From: Planctomycetaceae bacterium
GTDB taxonomy: Bacteria; Planctomycetota; Planctomycetia; Pirellulales; Pirellulaceae
Direction of reading: 5' to 3'
NCBI GenBank assembly: GCA_002723275.1
Contig: PBNZ01000003.1
Coordinates: 20,867-76,638, forward strand
Length of the DNA: 55,772 nt
The position numbers and the translations under genes are program-made. Under the pieces are notes generated by a model that was given only the letters and a program-made list of their open reading frames with translations, did no database searches and was not told the DNA's origin. Positions 45,704-54,213 of the stretch are shown here, one piece after another; positions within the stretch are counted from its first letter, which is position 1, and every line of letters starts with the position of its first letter.

Positions 45704-46858
45704 TTAGTCGAGCTGCGGGATCTCGCCGTCTTCGGTGGATTCGCCGTCCAGAAGCCAGGCAAGATTGAACCTTGCGACCTGTGATCCACCTCCGGGACCA
45801 CCTTCGAAATGCAGATAGATCAAGCCTTCACTCGGTGTCCCAGGACGGCCTGCGTCGAGCGATGAATAAGCGCTGGTCCCGTCAAAGACGAGCCGTTTGA
45901 CGGGCCAAGTCTTGCCACCATCGAAGCTCGCCCACAGGCTGATTCGCTCGCGCTTTGCCGCCGGAGTGTCGAGGTTGCTGTAAATCAAAACGTCTTGGCC
46001 GGCGACGGGGAGACGCACGAGCCCTCCCATGCAGCCATACGATCGATGTTGATGTCCGTCCGGCAAAACGTCAACGATTTTCCAGTCTTGCCAGGTTTTT
46101 CCACCGTCATGACTGATCGCGCTGCGACGTCGCGTATTCCGTGGTCGTTCCTGCCAGTGAACGCGTGAGTTGTAATAAATGCGACCATCCGACAATTCGG
46201 CGACGGCCGCTTCTCCTGTTCCGTTTTCGGGAAACGGATCGCTTGCGTGCCAGGTCTTGCCACCATCGTCGCTGTAGATGGCATTGGTGTAATGATTGGG
46301 CCACTCTTCGCGACTGTTGACCTTGCCATAATGTCGCGATGGTCGAACCAATCGTCCTTTGTGTTTTCCGTGGCGGAGTGTAATTCCGTGATCGTTCATG
46401 TGCATCGACGGAACGTGTCCGTTCTTGTCCGCATGAATCGTCGTCTCCTGACGCGTCCAGGTTTTGCCATCGTCACTGCTACGGTAAACGGCAAGCGGAG
46501 CCGGTGGATGCTTTTCTTCAACAAAGGCCAGAATGTCACCGTTCGTTTCATCCACCGTCATGCCGCCGCCTTGGAAGCCAGGCTTAGCGATTGAAATCGA
46601 AGGTCCCCAGGTGGCACCACCGTCTGTGCTGCGTCGAACCATCACTTCAGAACTGCCAAAGCTCGCCAAGATCGTGCCGTCCATCGTGACGACGATATTG
46701 GGGAACCGTTGCTCTTGAAAGACCTGCTTCATTTCCATGCGGGGAGCACCCAGGAATGGTTTCAGCTCGCCCTCGACCGGGCGCTCACCATGACTGCTTT
46801 CGGCGATAGTCGCTAAGGCGACAAAAGTTGCGATAAATATGAACGTGCTTTTCTTCAT
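45704..46858 (-). CDS. Secreted sialidase-like (BNR/Asp-box) protein
   Basis: A 384-residue exported protein with a signal peptide (to about residue 24) and five Asp-box repeats (S-x-D-x-G-x-x-W): RRSTDGGATW, YRSSDDGKTW, IYSDDGGKTW, AISHDGGKTW and WASFDGGKTW. This is the GH33-type six-bladed fold. RFPNIVVTMDGTILA is close to the Arg-containing opening of sialidases (FRIP in true GH33 enzymes), so a hydrolase of sialic or other terminal acidic sugars is possible but not proven. It lies between a PhyH-type dioxygenase and an SMP-30 gene in one operon. Confidence 0.85.
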   Translation of the reverse strand: MKKSTFIFIATFVALATIAESSHGERPVEGELKPFLGAPRMEMKQVFQEQRFPNIVVTMDGTILASFGSSEVMVRRSTDGGATWGPSISIAKPGFQGGGMTVDETNGDILAFVEEKHPPAPLAVYRSSDDGKTWTRQETTIHADKNGHVPSMHMNDHGITLRHGKHKGRLVRPSRHYGKVNSREEWPNHYTNAIYSDDGGKTWHASDPFPENGTGEAAVAELSDGRIYYNSRVHWQERPRNTRRRSAISHDGGKTWQDWKIVDVLPDGHQHRSYGCMGGLVRLPVAGQDVLIYSNLDTPAAKRERISLWASFDGGKTWPVKRLVFDGTSAYSSLDAGRPGTPSEGLIYLHFEGGPGGGSQVARFNLAWLLDGESTEDGEIPQLD

Positions 46859-46885
46859 GTTGAATCCTGAGGCTAGTTTTCGTTG

Positions 46886-47653
46886 TTAAATTTTTCCAGT
46901 GGCCTTCAATTCGGCAGCCAGAGCTTCTTGGTAAGCTTTGTGAGCAGTCGTGTCCTCGCGAGCTCGCGTACTGTAATAGATGAATCCAAGCGACCGTCGA
47001 GGTCGCCGTGTCGAGTGATTGGCATCCGCATAATGAACGGTTAAAGCGTTGTGTGCTAATAGATCACCCGGATCAGCAGAGATTGCGACCTCTTGTTGTC
47101 GATCTGTCTGAGTGGGAAAGTCGGTAAGGCCTTGGCTGAATCCCAAAACTCCCGAGCGTTGATGCGGGCGTAAGCCAGTGCGGTGAGAAGCACGCACGTA
47201 ACGCACGCAGCCGTTCTCCTCGTCGATCGTGTCCAAGGCCAGCCACATTGTGACCGCCTCGCAAGGATTGAGCATGAAATAATATCCGTCCTGGTGTGCC
47301 GGTGTGGGACGACTCTTGCCCGGTGGCTTGCTGAAGTATTGCAGATTCTTGGGAACGACATCTCCCGACATCAAATTCTCCGCCAGTTCCCGAAAGGGTC
47401 CCGTCGTTAAGTGACGGTGGAAATCAGAATCGTAAAGCTCAAGATGCTGCAGTTGCTTGAGCGTACTCGCGTCCCCTTTGGTCTCGTAAAAGACATGCTC
47501 GTCCGGCATCTGAGGCACCGCTTCGATGAGAAAACGTGATACCCGATCCCGAAGTTCCGCAAGTTGCTGCCCCTTCAGGAATGCACGCAAGATTGCAAAG
47601 CCTTGGTCCTGGAATTCGTCGCGCTGCTCGGAATGACGTAATTCTGCACGCAT
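46886..47653 (-). CDS. Phytanoyl-CoA dioxygenase (PhyH) family protein
   Basis: A 255-residue Fe(II)/2-oxoglutarate oxygenase. The iron-binding HxD is in TPAHQDGYYF and the distal His in HNALTVHYADAN, followed by an Arg-rich RRPRRSLG that binds 2-oxoglutarate. MWLALDTIDEENGCVRYV is typical of PhyH proteins. The family hydroxylates fatty acyl chains, small molecules and sugars. It is the first gene of the PhyH/sialidase/SMP-30/GlsB operon, so the target may be a catabolic intermediate. No signal peptide is present. Confidence 0.88.
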   Translation of the reverse strand: MRAELRHSEQRDEFQDQGFAILRAFLKGQQLAELRDRVSRFLIEAVPQMPDEHVFYETKGDASTLKQLQHLELYDSDFHRHLTTGPFRELAENLMSGDVVPKNLQYFSKPPGKSRPTPAHQDGYYFMLNPCEAVTMWLALDTIDEENGCVRYVRASHRTGLRPHQRSGVLGFSQGLTDFPTQTDRQQEVAISADPGDLLAHNALTVHYADANHSTRRPRRSLGFIYYSTRAREDTTAHKAYQEALAAELKATGKI

Positions 47654-47874
47654 CTTTCAACACTTCGGTGTGAATGAGTCTGATCACGTGGAAGCCCGAA
47701 TTCTAGCCGATTATCCGAAGCGATTCGAGTTGTTCACCCGATCATGGACTGCTGCGTAACGGAACTACCTGTTCTATCTAGAGTTGCGTGCTTTCGTCGA
47801 TCGCCCCGTCATGGAAGAACTGTAGCCGCCCCGTTTGACGACTGGTCCGAAATGGTTTTGCATCGTTGTTCAAC

Positions 47875-47910
47875 AAAAAAAGGACGTCGCGAGCATCGCT
47901 CACAACGTCC
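47875..47910 (-). terminator. Rho-independent terminator of the PEP-CTERM gene
   Basis: On the - strand a 13-base-pair stem (two G-U pairs) with a 3-base loop is followed by seven T. On the + strand the arms are 47882-47894 and 47898-47910, preceded by an A run from 47875. It lies 28 bases after the stop of the PEP-CTERM gene. Confidence 0.9.
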
Positions 47911-47938
47911 CTCGTGTAGCTGTAGTGTCGACCGTCGT

Positions 47939-48547
47939 CTAGCGACGTCGAATGAGGCTGATCAATCCCATCAGGCCGAGAGCCAGAATGGTCACGGAAG
48001 ACGGTTCCGGAATCAACGTTCGGCTGCCGAGGATGATGTAGTTATTGCGGCTTCCGCCATCGTCTTGCTTGCCAAGTGTGTAGGTGCCGGGACCCGCGAG
48101 TGCGGCCCAAAGCGTGAACGTTTGATCAACGCTGCCATTATTGCCTTCGTCGATGCCGATCTGAGTGCCTGTGCTCAGGAAACCATCGGGAAGACCGGTG
48201 TAAGCACTGTCGTTCATCCATGAAAGAGGTTGGCTTGTGAGGCGATCATCAAGACCGACGTAGATTAGGCCGAGATTGGTCGTGATGGACACTTCGTAAG
48301 GACTGCTCGTCTTGTCACTGTTGGAAACCTGGACGAGGTCCGATCCGATGAGTGGAGCGGGAATGTCGACAAGTACGTGGTTCCGGTCGGTATAGGCGTC
48401 GACGCCGTCTGCCAAACCACCTTCCACGAGGTTGATTGCTGTAGCATTACCAGCAAGTTTAACTGCGTCCGTGATCACTGCGCCGAAAGCGGAGCTGCTG
48501 GACAACAGAACGAGAGAAAGCATTGCAACACAAAGTTTGAATCTCAT
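47939..48547 (-). CDS. PEP-CTERM sorted extracellular protein
   Basis: A 202-residue protein with a signal peptide (to about residue 22) and, at the end, IPEPSS followed by a hydrophobic helix (VTILALGLMGLISLI) and RRR: a PEP-CTERM sorting signal that is processed by an exosortase before release or attachment. The central 150 residues form a Ser/Thr/Gly-rich beta-type region without a recognised domain. The ATG at 48547 has AAGGGTGA 5 bases upstream. It is monocistronic, with a strong terminator. The exosortase gene must lie elsewhere. Confidence 0.88.
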   Translation of the reverse strand: MRFKLCVAMLSLVLLSSSSAFGAVITDAVKLAGNATAINLVEGGLADGVDAYTDRNHVLVDIPAPLIGSDLVQVSNSDKTSSPYEVSITTNLGLIYVGLDDRLTSQPLSWMNDSAYTGLPDGFLSTGTQIGIDEGNNGSVDQTFTLWAALAGPGTYTLGKQDDGGSRNNYIILGSRTLIPEPSSVTILALGLMGLISLIRRR

Positions 48548-49455
48548 TGGATCACCCTTACATTTCCACGCAAAATCGGAAACGTCAAAAGCTGGCACAG
48601 TCCAGCTCAAACACAACGTGATCGAACAATCAGAAACGGCACTGAGACAAGATTCGCATTGGAATCAAACGAAGACACAATCATCGACACTACAGACGAA
48701 GAACGCTCATAGAGCGCTGCGCGATATACATCGTTAGTTCTGGGTGGCTGTAATTACAGTCAACCGACCAACACGAATCGAGTCAGTAGCGTTCTCCTGT
48801 CGATGATTTCCGATGACCTGCGTGAGGTCAGATTACTGTCATTGGCCTAAAAAATTCCAAACAAATGGTCAAAATCGTAAGCGGGAGTACCCGCTACTTG
48901 TGCTAGTTATAGCTGAAGCTAACGGTAATAGCGAGAATAAAAGTAACAATAATTAAGATATTTGTAGAAAATGGAGCAACCGAGAGGTCTGTCAAGTTTT
49001 TTGCGCAGGGATTTGTTTTTTTGGCGCCGCGCAGCTAACCAACAGGCAGAAACTCCGTGACAGTGCAGGGCATGGCGTCCCCAGGTGATGCGATCTTAGC
49101 CCTCTGTGATAACGATCTTGAACATCGTTACATCCTGTTTCCAGCCGAATCGAGAGGGACGGGCCGTCAGGCGAGCCGTTCAGTGAGTCGGGGCTTGGAG
49201 CTCTTCGGTGGACGGTGGGTGTCCAACGATCTTCGAGCCTTCTTCGGAATTTGTCGAGGTTTCGTTCCACAATGAGAATGAAGACACCGAGAAGGCTGGA
49301 CTCGAGAGTTCGCAGAGATCCTTGCTACGTTCCTAGATCCAGTTCACGGATCAGGTGATTTTGTCCAAGAGGACTGGTTCTGGGTTATGGATTATCATGC
49401 TGTCGCACGATTCGGGTTTTGAATCCCCAAGCATTGTCTTCGGCAAGAGGTTGTC
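48548..49455. other. Long divergent intergenic region with 12-base palindrome
   Basis: About 910 bases between the PEP-CTERM gene and the LamG/DUF1592 gene. It holds a perfect palindrome CTGTAATTACAG at 48748-48759, about 200 bases before the PEP-CTERM start, which may be an operator. A small hairpin (AGCGGG, AGTA loop, CCCGCT) lies at 48880-48895, and an AT-rich stretch at 48936-48980. No supported gene; the open frames at 48992-49270 and 49057-49275 overlap on opposite strands and have no domain. Confidence 0.45.
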
Positions 49456-50439
49456 ATGCCACCAACGCAAATGTCAGACCATGCTGTTGTCGACATGGCT
49501 GGTCGAATTCGAGTCGGAATCTTCGTGGTGATCGGATTGCTGGGTTCTGTGACGGTTCATGCGGAAGAGCCGAATCGCGACCGTGCGCGCGTTGGTTCTG
49601 ACCTGGTGGTTCTTTACGATTTTCAATCCGACTCGGGGGATTGGGTGCGAGATCGTTCAGGAGTTGGTCGCCCTATCGATTTAAAGATCGACAATTCCCA
49701 GGCAGTTCACCGGTCGGTTGGTAAGTTGCTCGTTCGTGGGAACGTGCTCATTCGTTCAGCCGATCCGCCGAAACGTTTAACGTCGGCGATTCGGCGTTCT
49801 CGTGAGCTCACCCTTGAGGCGTGGATCCAACCAGTCAATGTTGAACAATTCGGTCCAGCCCGGATCTTGACGTTATCACGTAATGGTTCGAATCGAAATT
49901 TCACATTGGGGCAGGACGGAGATAAGTTCGATGTACGTTTGAGGACGACGGCAACGAGCGCTAATGGCATCCCTTCGATCGGAACTGATGCGGGGAGTGT
50001 TGAGCCCCGGCTGACTCATGTTGTCTACACACGCAACCGACGCGGTGAGGCAGTTATCTTTTTGGATGGCGCGTTGGCCGTCCGAGAGAAGTTGTCCGGT
50101 ACGATGGAGAATTGGAATCCTGGTTACTGGCTGGCATTGGCCAATGAGCAAGAAAAGAGTCGGCAATGGCGCGGTACCTACCACTTGATTGCGATTTACA
50201 AGCGGGCACTTACGCTGCGGGAAGTAACGCAGAATTTTGAGGCGGGTGCTCAAGCGACTAGCACGCAGGCGCTTGCCGCGTTATCGGTCGCGTCATCGAT
50301 TGATACCCGCGCAGTCCATTTTGAGAATCGCATCGCTCCTCTGCTCGCCAAGCATTGTCTTGAGTGCCACGATGCGGCTGGAAAGCAAGGTGGACTGGAC
50401 CTTTCGCGAAGGGAAGCGGCATTCGCGGGGGGGGGATAG
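49456..50439 (+). CDS. LamG/cytochrome-domain N-terminal half of a frameshifted DUF1592-family gene
   Basis: The 5' part (327 codons) of a gene that continues in another frame at 50435. A signal-like hydrophobic segment (about residues 16-35) is followed by a LamG/concanavalin-type domain (about 45-265; ELTLEAWIQP, TRNRRGEAVIFLDGAL) and the planctomycete cytochrome C motif CLECHDAAGKQGGLDL near 302-317. The frame ends at TAG 50437-50439, just after a G9 tract. Removing one G restores AFAGGDSGASLV, which continues the family sequence, so the stop is a frameshift product. The ATG has AAGAGG upstream. The full protein would be a large exported heme-type protein. Confidence 0.78.
   Translation: MPPTQMSDHAVVDMAGRIRVGIFVVIGLLGSVTVHAEEPNRDRARVGSDLVVLYDFQSDSGDWVRDRSGVGRPIDLKIDNSQAVHRSVGKLLVRGNVLIRSADPPKRLTSAIRRSRELTLEAWIQPVNVEQFGPARILTLSRNGSNRNFTLGQDGDKFDVRLRTTATSANGIPSIGTDAGSVEPRLTHVVYTRNRRGEAVIFLDGALAVREKLSGTMENWNPGYWLALANEQEKSRQWRGTYHLIAIYKRALTLREVTQNFEAGAQATSTQALAALSVASSIDTRAVHFENRIAPLLAKHCLECHDAAGKQGGLDLSRREAAFAGGG
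50427..50435 (+). repeat. G9 homopolymer at the frameshift point
   Basis: Nine consecutive G (50427-50435) within the DUF1592-family gene. With eight G the two halves form one frame; with nine the first half stops at 50439. Such a tract is a site for replication or transcriptional slippage, and it is also a common assembly or sequencing error position. Confidence 0.9.
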
Positions 50440-52162
50440 CGGAGCGTCTCTCGTGGCAGGGAAATCGTTGGAAAGTCTCATCTGGACTGCGGTTGAATCG
50501 GACGAAATGCCCGCTGAACGGCCGTCGCTTACCAAGCAAGAAAAAGAACATCTGAAAGCGTGGATTGACGATGGGGCGATCTGGTCGCTGCCGCAAATCG
50601 ACCCAGCCGTTTATGTTCATGGTCAGCAGCAACGTCAAAATTGGCTGCGGCGTTTGACCATCCCTGAATACATTGAGACGGTACGCAGCGCCGTTGGTGT
50701 CGAGATCGAAAAGGAAGCAAATGAATTGCTGCCTGCCGACCTTCGAGCCGACGGCTTTAGCAATACGGCCTATAACCTCAACGTAGACCTCAAGCATATC
50801 GAAGCCTATGCCCAACTTGCTGAGATCATCGTATCGCGGATGGATATTTCTCGCTTCGCCGATCGTTTTATCAAACAACGTCGCTTTACTGACAAGACGA
50901 TGGGTGAGTTGATCTCGAAGATGGGGAAGTGGATTCTAAGAGGTCCGGTCAGCGAAAATGAGGTCATTGACTATCGAGGGATTTCCACCACGGTGGCGAG
51001 TACCGGGGGGAATTATGACCAGGCTGTTTCGCTGATCCTGGAGGCGATGCTCCAATCCCCTCGCTTTTTGTATCGCGTCGAAAATCAACGAGGCGATGGC
51101 ACGGCGGGCCCGATTGATGAGTATGAGTTAGCGTCGAGAATCAGTTACATCGTCTGGGGAGGTCCGCCTGATCACGAACTGATGCGAGCGGCCGACGATG
51201 GCGGTCTCTTCGAATTGTCAGCTGTCGAAGCTCAAGTGGAACGAATGTTGCGGGACACCCGCGCACGTCAACACTCGGCTCGCTTTATCACTGAATGGCT
51301 CGATCTCAATCGCCTCGTCAACCTGAGGCCGAATGCCGACAAGTATCCGCATTGGAGTGCGGAGCTGGCCGACGATATGCGGCGGGAGACTCTGGCTTAC
51401 TTTGATGAAGTCGTTTGGGAGCAGCAGCGACCGTTGTCAAATCTTCTCAACGCACAGGTAACCTTCGTAACCTCTCGTCTCGCGAATCATTATCACTTGA
51501 AGACGGAGGGTGTTCCGGTCGAAGGACGTGATCTGAAACGCCATGATTTGGTTTCGGAACCAGCGCGGGGTGGAATCCTGACACAGGGGAGTGTGCTTAC
51601 TGTCGGCGGTGATGAAGCTTCAATGGTTTCACGAGGCCTACTGGTAATGCACGAACTATTGCGAGGCGTCGTCAATGATCCTCCTCCCTGCGTGGATACG
51701 ACTCCCGTCACAACGAAGTCAGGTTTGACTCAACGCTCCATTGCCATGGAGCGAATTGCGAATGCTAGTTGCGGCGGCTGTCACGCTAAATTTGAACCGC
51801 TGGCGTTCGGTCTCGAAAAATACGATGGCCTTGGTAGCTTTCATGAGAAAGATGAGCATGGAAATGCCCTACGTGAAGATGGCCTAATCCTCATCCCGGG
51901 TGCGGAACGAGCCGTTCCTTACCAGAATGCCAAAGAGATGATGGATCTGCTCGCTGGAAGCGAGCGGGTCAAGGAATCGATGACCTGGAAATTGACACAG
52001 TTTGCCTTGGGGCGCCCCTTGGTTGCCTATGATGCCGCAGAGGTTCAGCGAATTCATCAGCGATCACAGCAAGCGAGCGGCACCTACGCTGCCCTCCTGA
52101 AAGCGATTGTATTGAGCGATCTTGTGCAGCTAATGCACACTGAATCCGATGAAATCAAGTAG
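50435..52162 (+). CDS. DUF1587/1592/1588/1585 C-terminal half of a frameshifted gene
   Basis: The continuation of the gene starting at 49456; this frame has no start codon of its own with a good ribosome site. After DSGASLVAGK it holds the DUF1587-like region (IPEYIETVRSAVGVEIEKEA), DUF1595/1592 (SPRFLYRVENQ, YELASRISYIVWGGPP), DUF1588 (RGGILTQGSVLTVGGDEASM, DPPPC and ANASCGGCHAKFEPLAFGLE with a CxxCH heme site) and DUF1585 (ESMTWKLTQFALGRPL). These domains occur together in secreted planctomycete proteins next to DUF1552 proteins; their exact reaction is unknown, and oxidative processing of polymers has been suggested. The next gene follows within 76 bases. Confidence 0.8.
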   Translation, partial: DSGASLVAGKSLESLIWTAVESDEMPAERPSLTKQEKEHLKAWIDDGAIWSLPQIDPAVYVHGQQQRQNWLRRLTIPEYIETVRSAVGVEIEKEANELLPADLRADGFSNTAYNLNVDLKHIEAYAQLAEIIVSRMDISRFADRFIKQRRFTDKTMGELISKMGKWILRGPVSENEVIDYRGISTTVASTGGNYDQAVSLILEAMLQSPRFLYRVENQRGDGTAGPIDEYELASRISYIVWGGPPDHELMRAADDGGLFELSAVEAQVERMLRDTRARQHSARFITEWLDLNRLVNLRPNADKYPHWSAELADDMRRETLAYFDEVVWEQQRPLSNLLNAQVTFVTSRLANHYHLKTEGVPVEGRDLKRHDLVSEPARGGILTQGSVLTVGGDEASMVSRGLLVMHELLRGVVNDPPPCVDTTPVTTKSGLTQRSIAMERIANASCGGCHAKFEPLAFGLEKYDGLGSFHEKDEHGNALREDGLILIPGAERAVPYQNAKEMMDLLAGSERVKESMTWKLTQFALGRPLVAYDAAEVQRIHQRSQQASGTYAALLKAIVLSDLVQLMHTESDEIK

Positions 52163-52237
52163 GTGATTTACCTTCGTACCGTGGCCAGAACTTCGCTGCC
52201 GTCAAACCGAAAGCCAAAGAATACGGAAGCCAAGATT

Positions 52238-53656
52238 ATGCAGAACAATCGCTTGAGCCGACGTGCCGTTTTGCGAGGTTTGGGGGCGACCGCGATTGGT
52301 TTGCCGTTGCTCGAAGAAATGATGGTGAGTTCGGCAACCGCAAAAATCCAGACGGGTGTTCCTGTGCGAGCCTTTAACGTGTTCTTTGGGCTCGGCATTC
52401 CCGCTCCGTTGCAGACGGAAGGTTTTGATGGCGTGCTCGAACCCCTGAAGCCGCTCCAACAAAAATTGCTCATCATGCGTAACGTCGATCAAGTTCGTTG
52501 TGATGAATCGGGGATCAATGCTCATTTCGATGGTGCGACAGGGGCCTTCACTGCAGAACCACCGGACGGCGAAGCCAAAGCCGGTGGACCCTCCATCGAC
52601 CAGGTGATTCGGCAAGCGTATCACCCGGAGGGAATGCCGCCGAGCATGGTGCCCACGTTGGTTGCTGGGACTTTCTTCCGTCGTAGTCGCGTTGGCCGCT
52701 ATGTGCACAGCTATCAAGCAGATGGAACTGTGGCTGCAAGTATGCAAGAACGGCCACGTGATGTTTTTGACCGAGTGTTCGGGACGATTGGTTCTGATGG
52801 AGACAAAAAACAAGATGACGATCGCTTTAAGCGGAGCGTGTTGGATACTGTCCTCGAACAATATCGATTCTATACTGGCCCCGGCTCTCCGCTGGGGTCA
52901 GCTTCGCGTACTCGCGTTAAAGATCATCTTGACCGTATTCGGGAATACGAACAGCGTGCCTTCAAAATGAAGGATCGTCTCGAGGGAGCTCCGGAAACGC
53001 CTCCGCGGTCGCGATTGGCACACGGCGGACAAGCCGATCCCGGTGGACAGGGGATCGATATGGAGCTCGATGCTCTTACCAAAGAATGGCGGCTGATGGC
53101 TGATCTTTATGCGCTCGCTGTCGAACTGGATCGCGTTCGCTTCGGTTCACTCACTTTTCTCGCTGCAGGAGAACGCTTACGAGTCACGGGTGACTATCGC
53201 TACGATGACCGTTTGATCTACCAGTTCAACGATTCCCGTGATCTGAACGCGACTGGAGATAAAGGATGCAGCCATGAATATTGGCATCAGTTCCGTCCCG
53301 AAAAAGAGAACACGCAGTTGAGGGCTCACGCGCACATGAAAATGCGTGAAGTCGCCTACTTCCTGGCCAAACTCAACGAATTGCAAGAACCCAACGGAAA
53401 GTCGGTCCTGGAAAACTCGCTGATTACGATTTCGACCGAGTCCGGGGATGGGCGCCATAATGATCCGAAACGTGAACTTTCAGGCGTCTTTCACGCCATC
53501 ACGAGCGCCAACGGGCGGTTCAAAACCGGGCAGATCATGGATGTGGGCCACGAAGGTCTCGACGTCTACAACACGATGCTCGCAGCGATGGGAGCCGATC
53601 GGCGACTGGGGCCGCAGGATCGTGAGGCCCGCTCGGTCGATGCAATTCGGGCCTAG
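52238..53656 (+). CDS. DUF1552 protein, Tat-exported
   Basis: A 472-residue protein with a twin-arginine signal at its start (LSRRAVLRGL, then GLPLLEEM). The DUF1552 core is visible in VPVRAFNVFFGLGIPAP, LMIMRNVD-like LLIMRNVDQVRCDE, HFDGATGAFTAEP, and a late HEGLDVYNTMLAAMG. The family is always near DUF1592-type cytochrome proteins in planctomycetes and has unknown activity; the fold is thought to be phosphatase/sulfatase-like (a relative of DUF1501). The ATG at 52238 has GGAAG upstream; the longer frame lacks a site. It is probably a secreted partner of the frameshifted gene, and a terminator begins at its stop. Confidence 0.88.
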   Translation: MQNNRLSRRAVLRGLGATAIGLPLLEEMMVSSATAKIQTGVPVRAFNVFFGLGIPAPLQTEGFDGVLEPLKPLQQKLLIMRNVDQVRCDESGINAHFDGATGAFTAEPPDGEAKAGGPSIDQVIRQAYHPEGMPPSMVPTLVAGTFFRRSRVGRYVHSYQADGTVAASMQERPRDVFDRVFGTIGSDGDKKQDDDRFKRSVLDTVLEQYRFYTGPGSPLGSASRTRVKDHLDRIREYEQRAFKMKDRLEGAPETPPRSRLAHGGQADPGGQGIDMELDALTKEWRLMADLYALAVELDRVRFGSLTFLAAGERLRVTGDYRYDDRLIYQFNDSRDLNATGDKGCSHEYWHQFRPEKENTQLRAHAHMKMREVAYFLAKLNELQEPNGKSVLENSLITISTESGDGRHNDPKRELSGVFHAITSANGRFKTGQIMDVGHEGLDVYNTMLAAMGADRRLGPQDREARSVDAIRA

Positions 53657-53675
53657 GCCTTTGAGGCTATTTTTT
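53654..53675 (+). terminator. Terminator overlapping the DUF1552 stop
   Basis: A six-base-pair stem with one bulged G, TAGGCCT and AGGCTA, encloses a TTG loop and is followed by six T. It begins at the TAG stop itself and would end the DUF1592/DUF1552 transcript. Confidence 0.6.
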
Positions 53676-53797
53676 CTGCGATCCGCCAGCGATCGGCGAT
53701 TTTGTGAGCCGGATTAGGCTGGCGGTGGTCGCCCAATGCTGTGCCGCACGAATCCTTTTCTTTACCCGGTTTTTACCAACGATTGCGACCATAATAT

Positions 53798-53826
53798 TTG
53801 ACATTATTTGAAGTGGGAGCCATACT
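53798..53826 (+). promoter_or_regulatory. Sigma-70-type promoter for bfd
   Basis: A perfect -35 hexamer TTGACA (53798-53803) is followed after 17 bases by CATACT (53821-53826), four of six matches to the -10 consensus. A start of transcription near 53833 would give a leader of about 28 bases before the ATG at 53861. Confidence 0.6.
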
Positions 53827-53838
53827 GTGATTAGAAAA

Positions 53839-53855
53839 TTGAGATTCATTCTCAA
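53839..53855 (+). promoter_or_regulatory. Fur-box-like operator upstream of bfd
   Basis: A palindrome TTGAGA-TTCAT-TCTCAA lies between the predicted transcription start and the bfd ATG. It resembles iron regulator (Fur) sites of the GAGAATnATTCTC type and is well placed to repress the promoter. The identity of the regulator is inferred from the pattern and from the gene it controls. Confidence 0.5.
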
Positions 53856-53860
53856 CTTAA

Positions 53861-54154
53861 ATGGCTCAGGAAATGGCGTTAAAGACAAAGAATACGAATC
53901 GCATCGACGGCGTAATCCGAGTCGTCTGTCGCTGTTTCAATGTCTCCGAGGCAAAGATTCGTGATGCCATCGAGCTTTATGGCTCCACCGAAGTCGCACA
54001 GGTCACCGAGCAGACTCGTGCTGGCGGAGGCTGTAACGCGTGCCATTGTCGCATTCAACGCATGCTCGAAGGCAAGCGGCCGACTTGTACTATGTTTGAA
54101 AGCTGCGGCACTTGTGGGTTCCGCGTGCAGCAGTGTGAGTGCGACGGCAAATAG
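53861..54154 (+). CDS. bfd: Bacterioferritin-associated ferredoxin-like [2Fe-2S] protein
   Basis: A 97-residue Cys-rich protein. C23-x-C25 and C58-x2-C61, 32 residues apart, form the BFD-type [2Fe-2S] site (VCRCFNVSEAKI and GGGCNACHC). Bfd binds bacterioferritin and reduces its core to release Fe2+. The C-terminal tail has six more Cys (63, 76, 82, 85, 92, 94), unusual for Bfd and able to hold extra metal. Start: ATG at 53861, though an in-frame ATG at 53873 has AGGA just upstream. The bacterioferritin gene converges from the other side 59 bases downstream, and a Fur-like box precedes bfd, in line with induction at low iron. Confidence 0.85.
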   Translation: MAQEMALKTKNTNRIDGVIRVVCRCFNVSEAKIRDAIELYGSTEVAQVTEQTRAGGGCNACHCRIQRMLEGKRPTCTMFESCGTCGFRVQQCECDGK

Positions 54155-54213
54155 ACTTTCGCACCAGAGCCTGCGGGTTTCGCTGGATAGCACTCTCTTT
54201 CATTCACTGCCCT

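Noticed and set aside
48992-49275. Overlapping open frames on both strands
   Set aside because: Mutually overlapping, no domain and no start signals.
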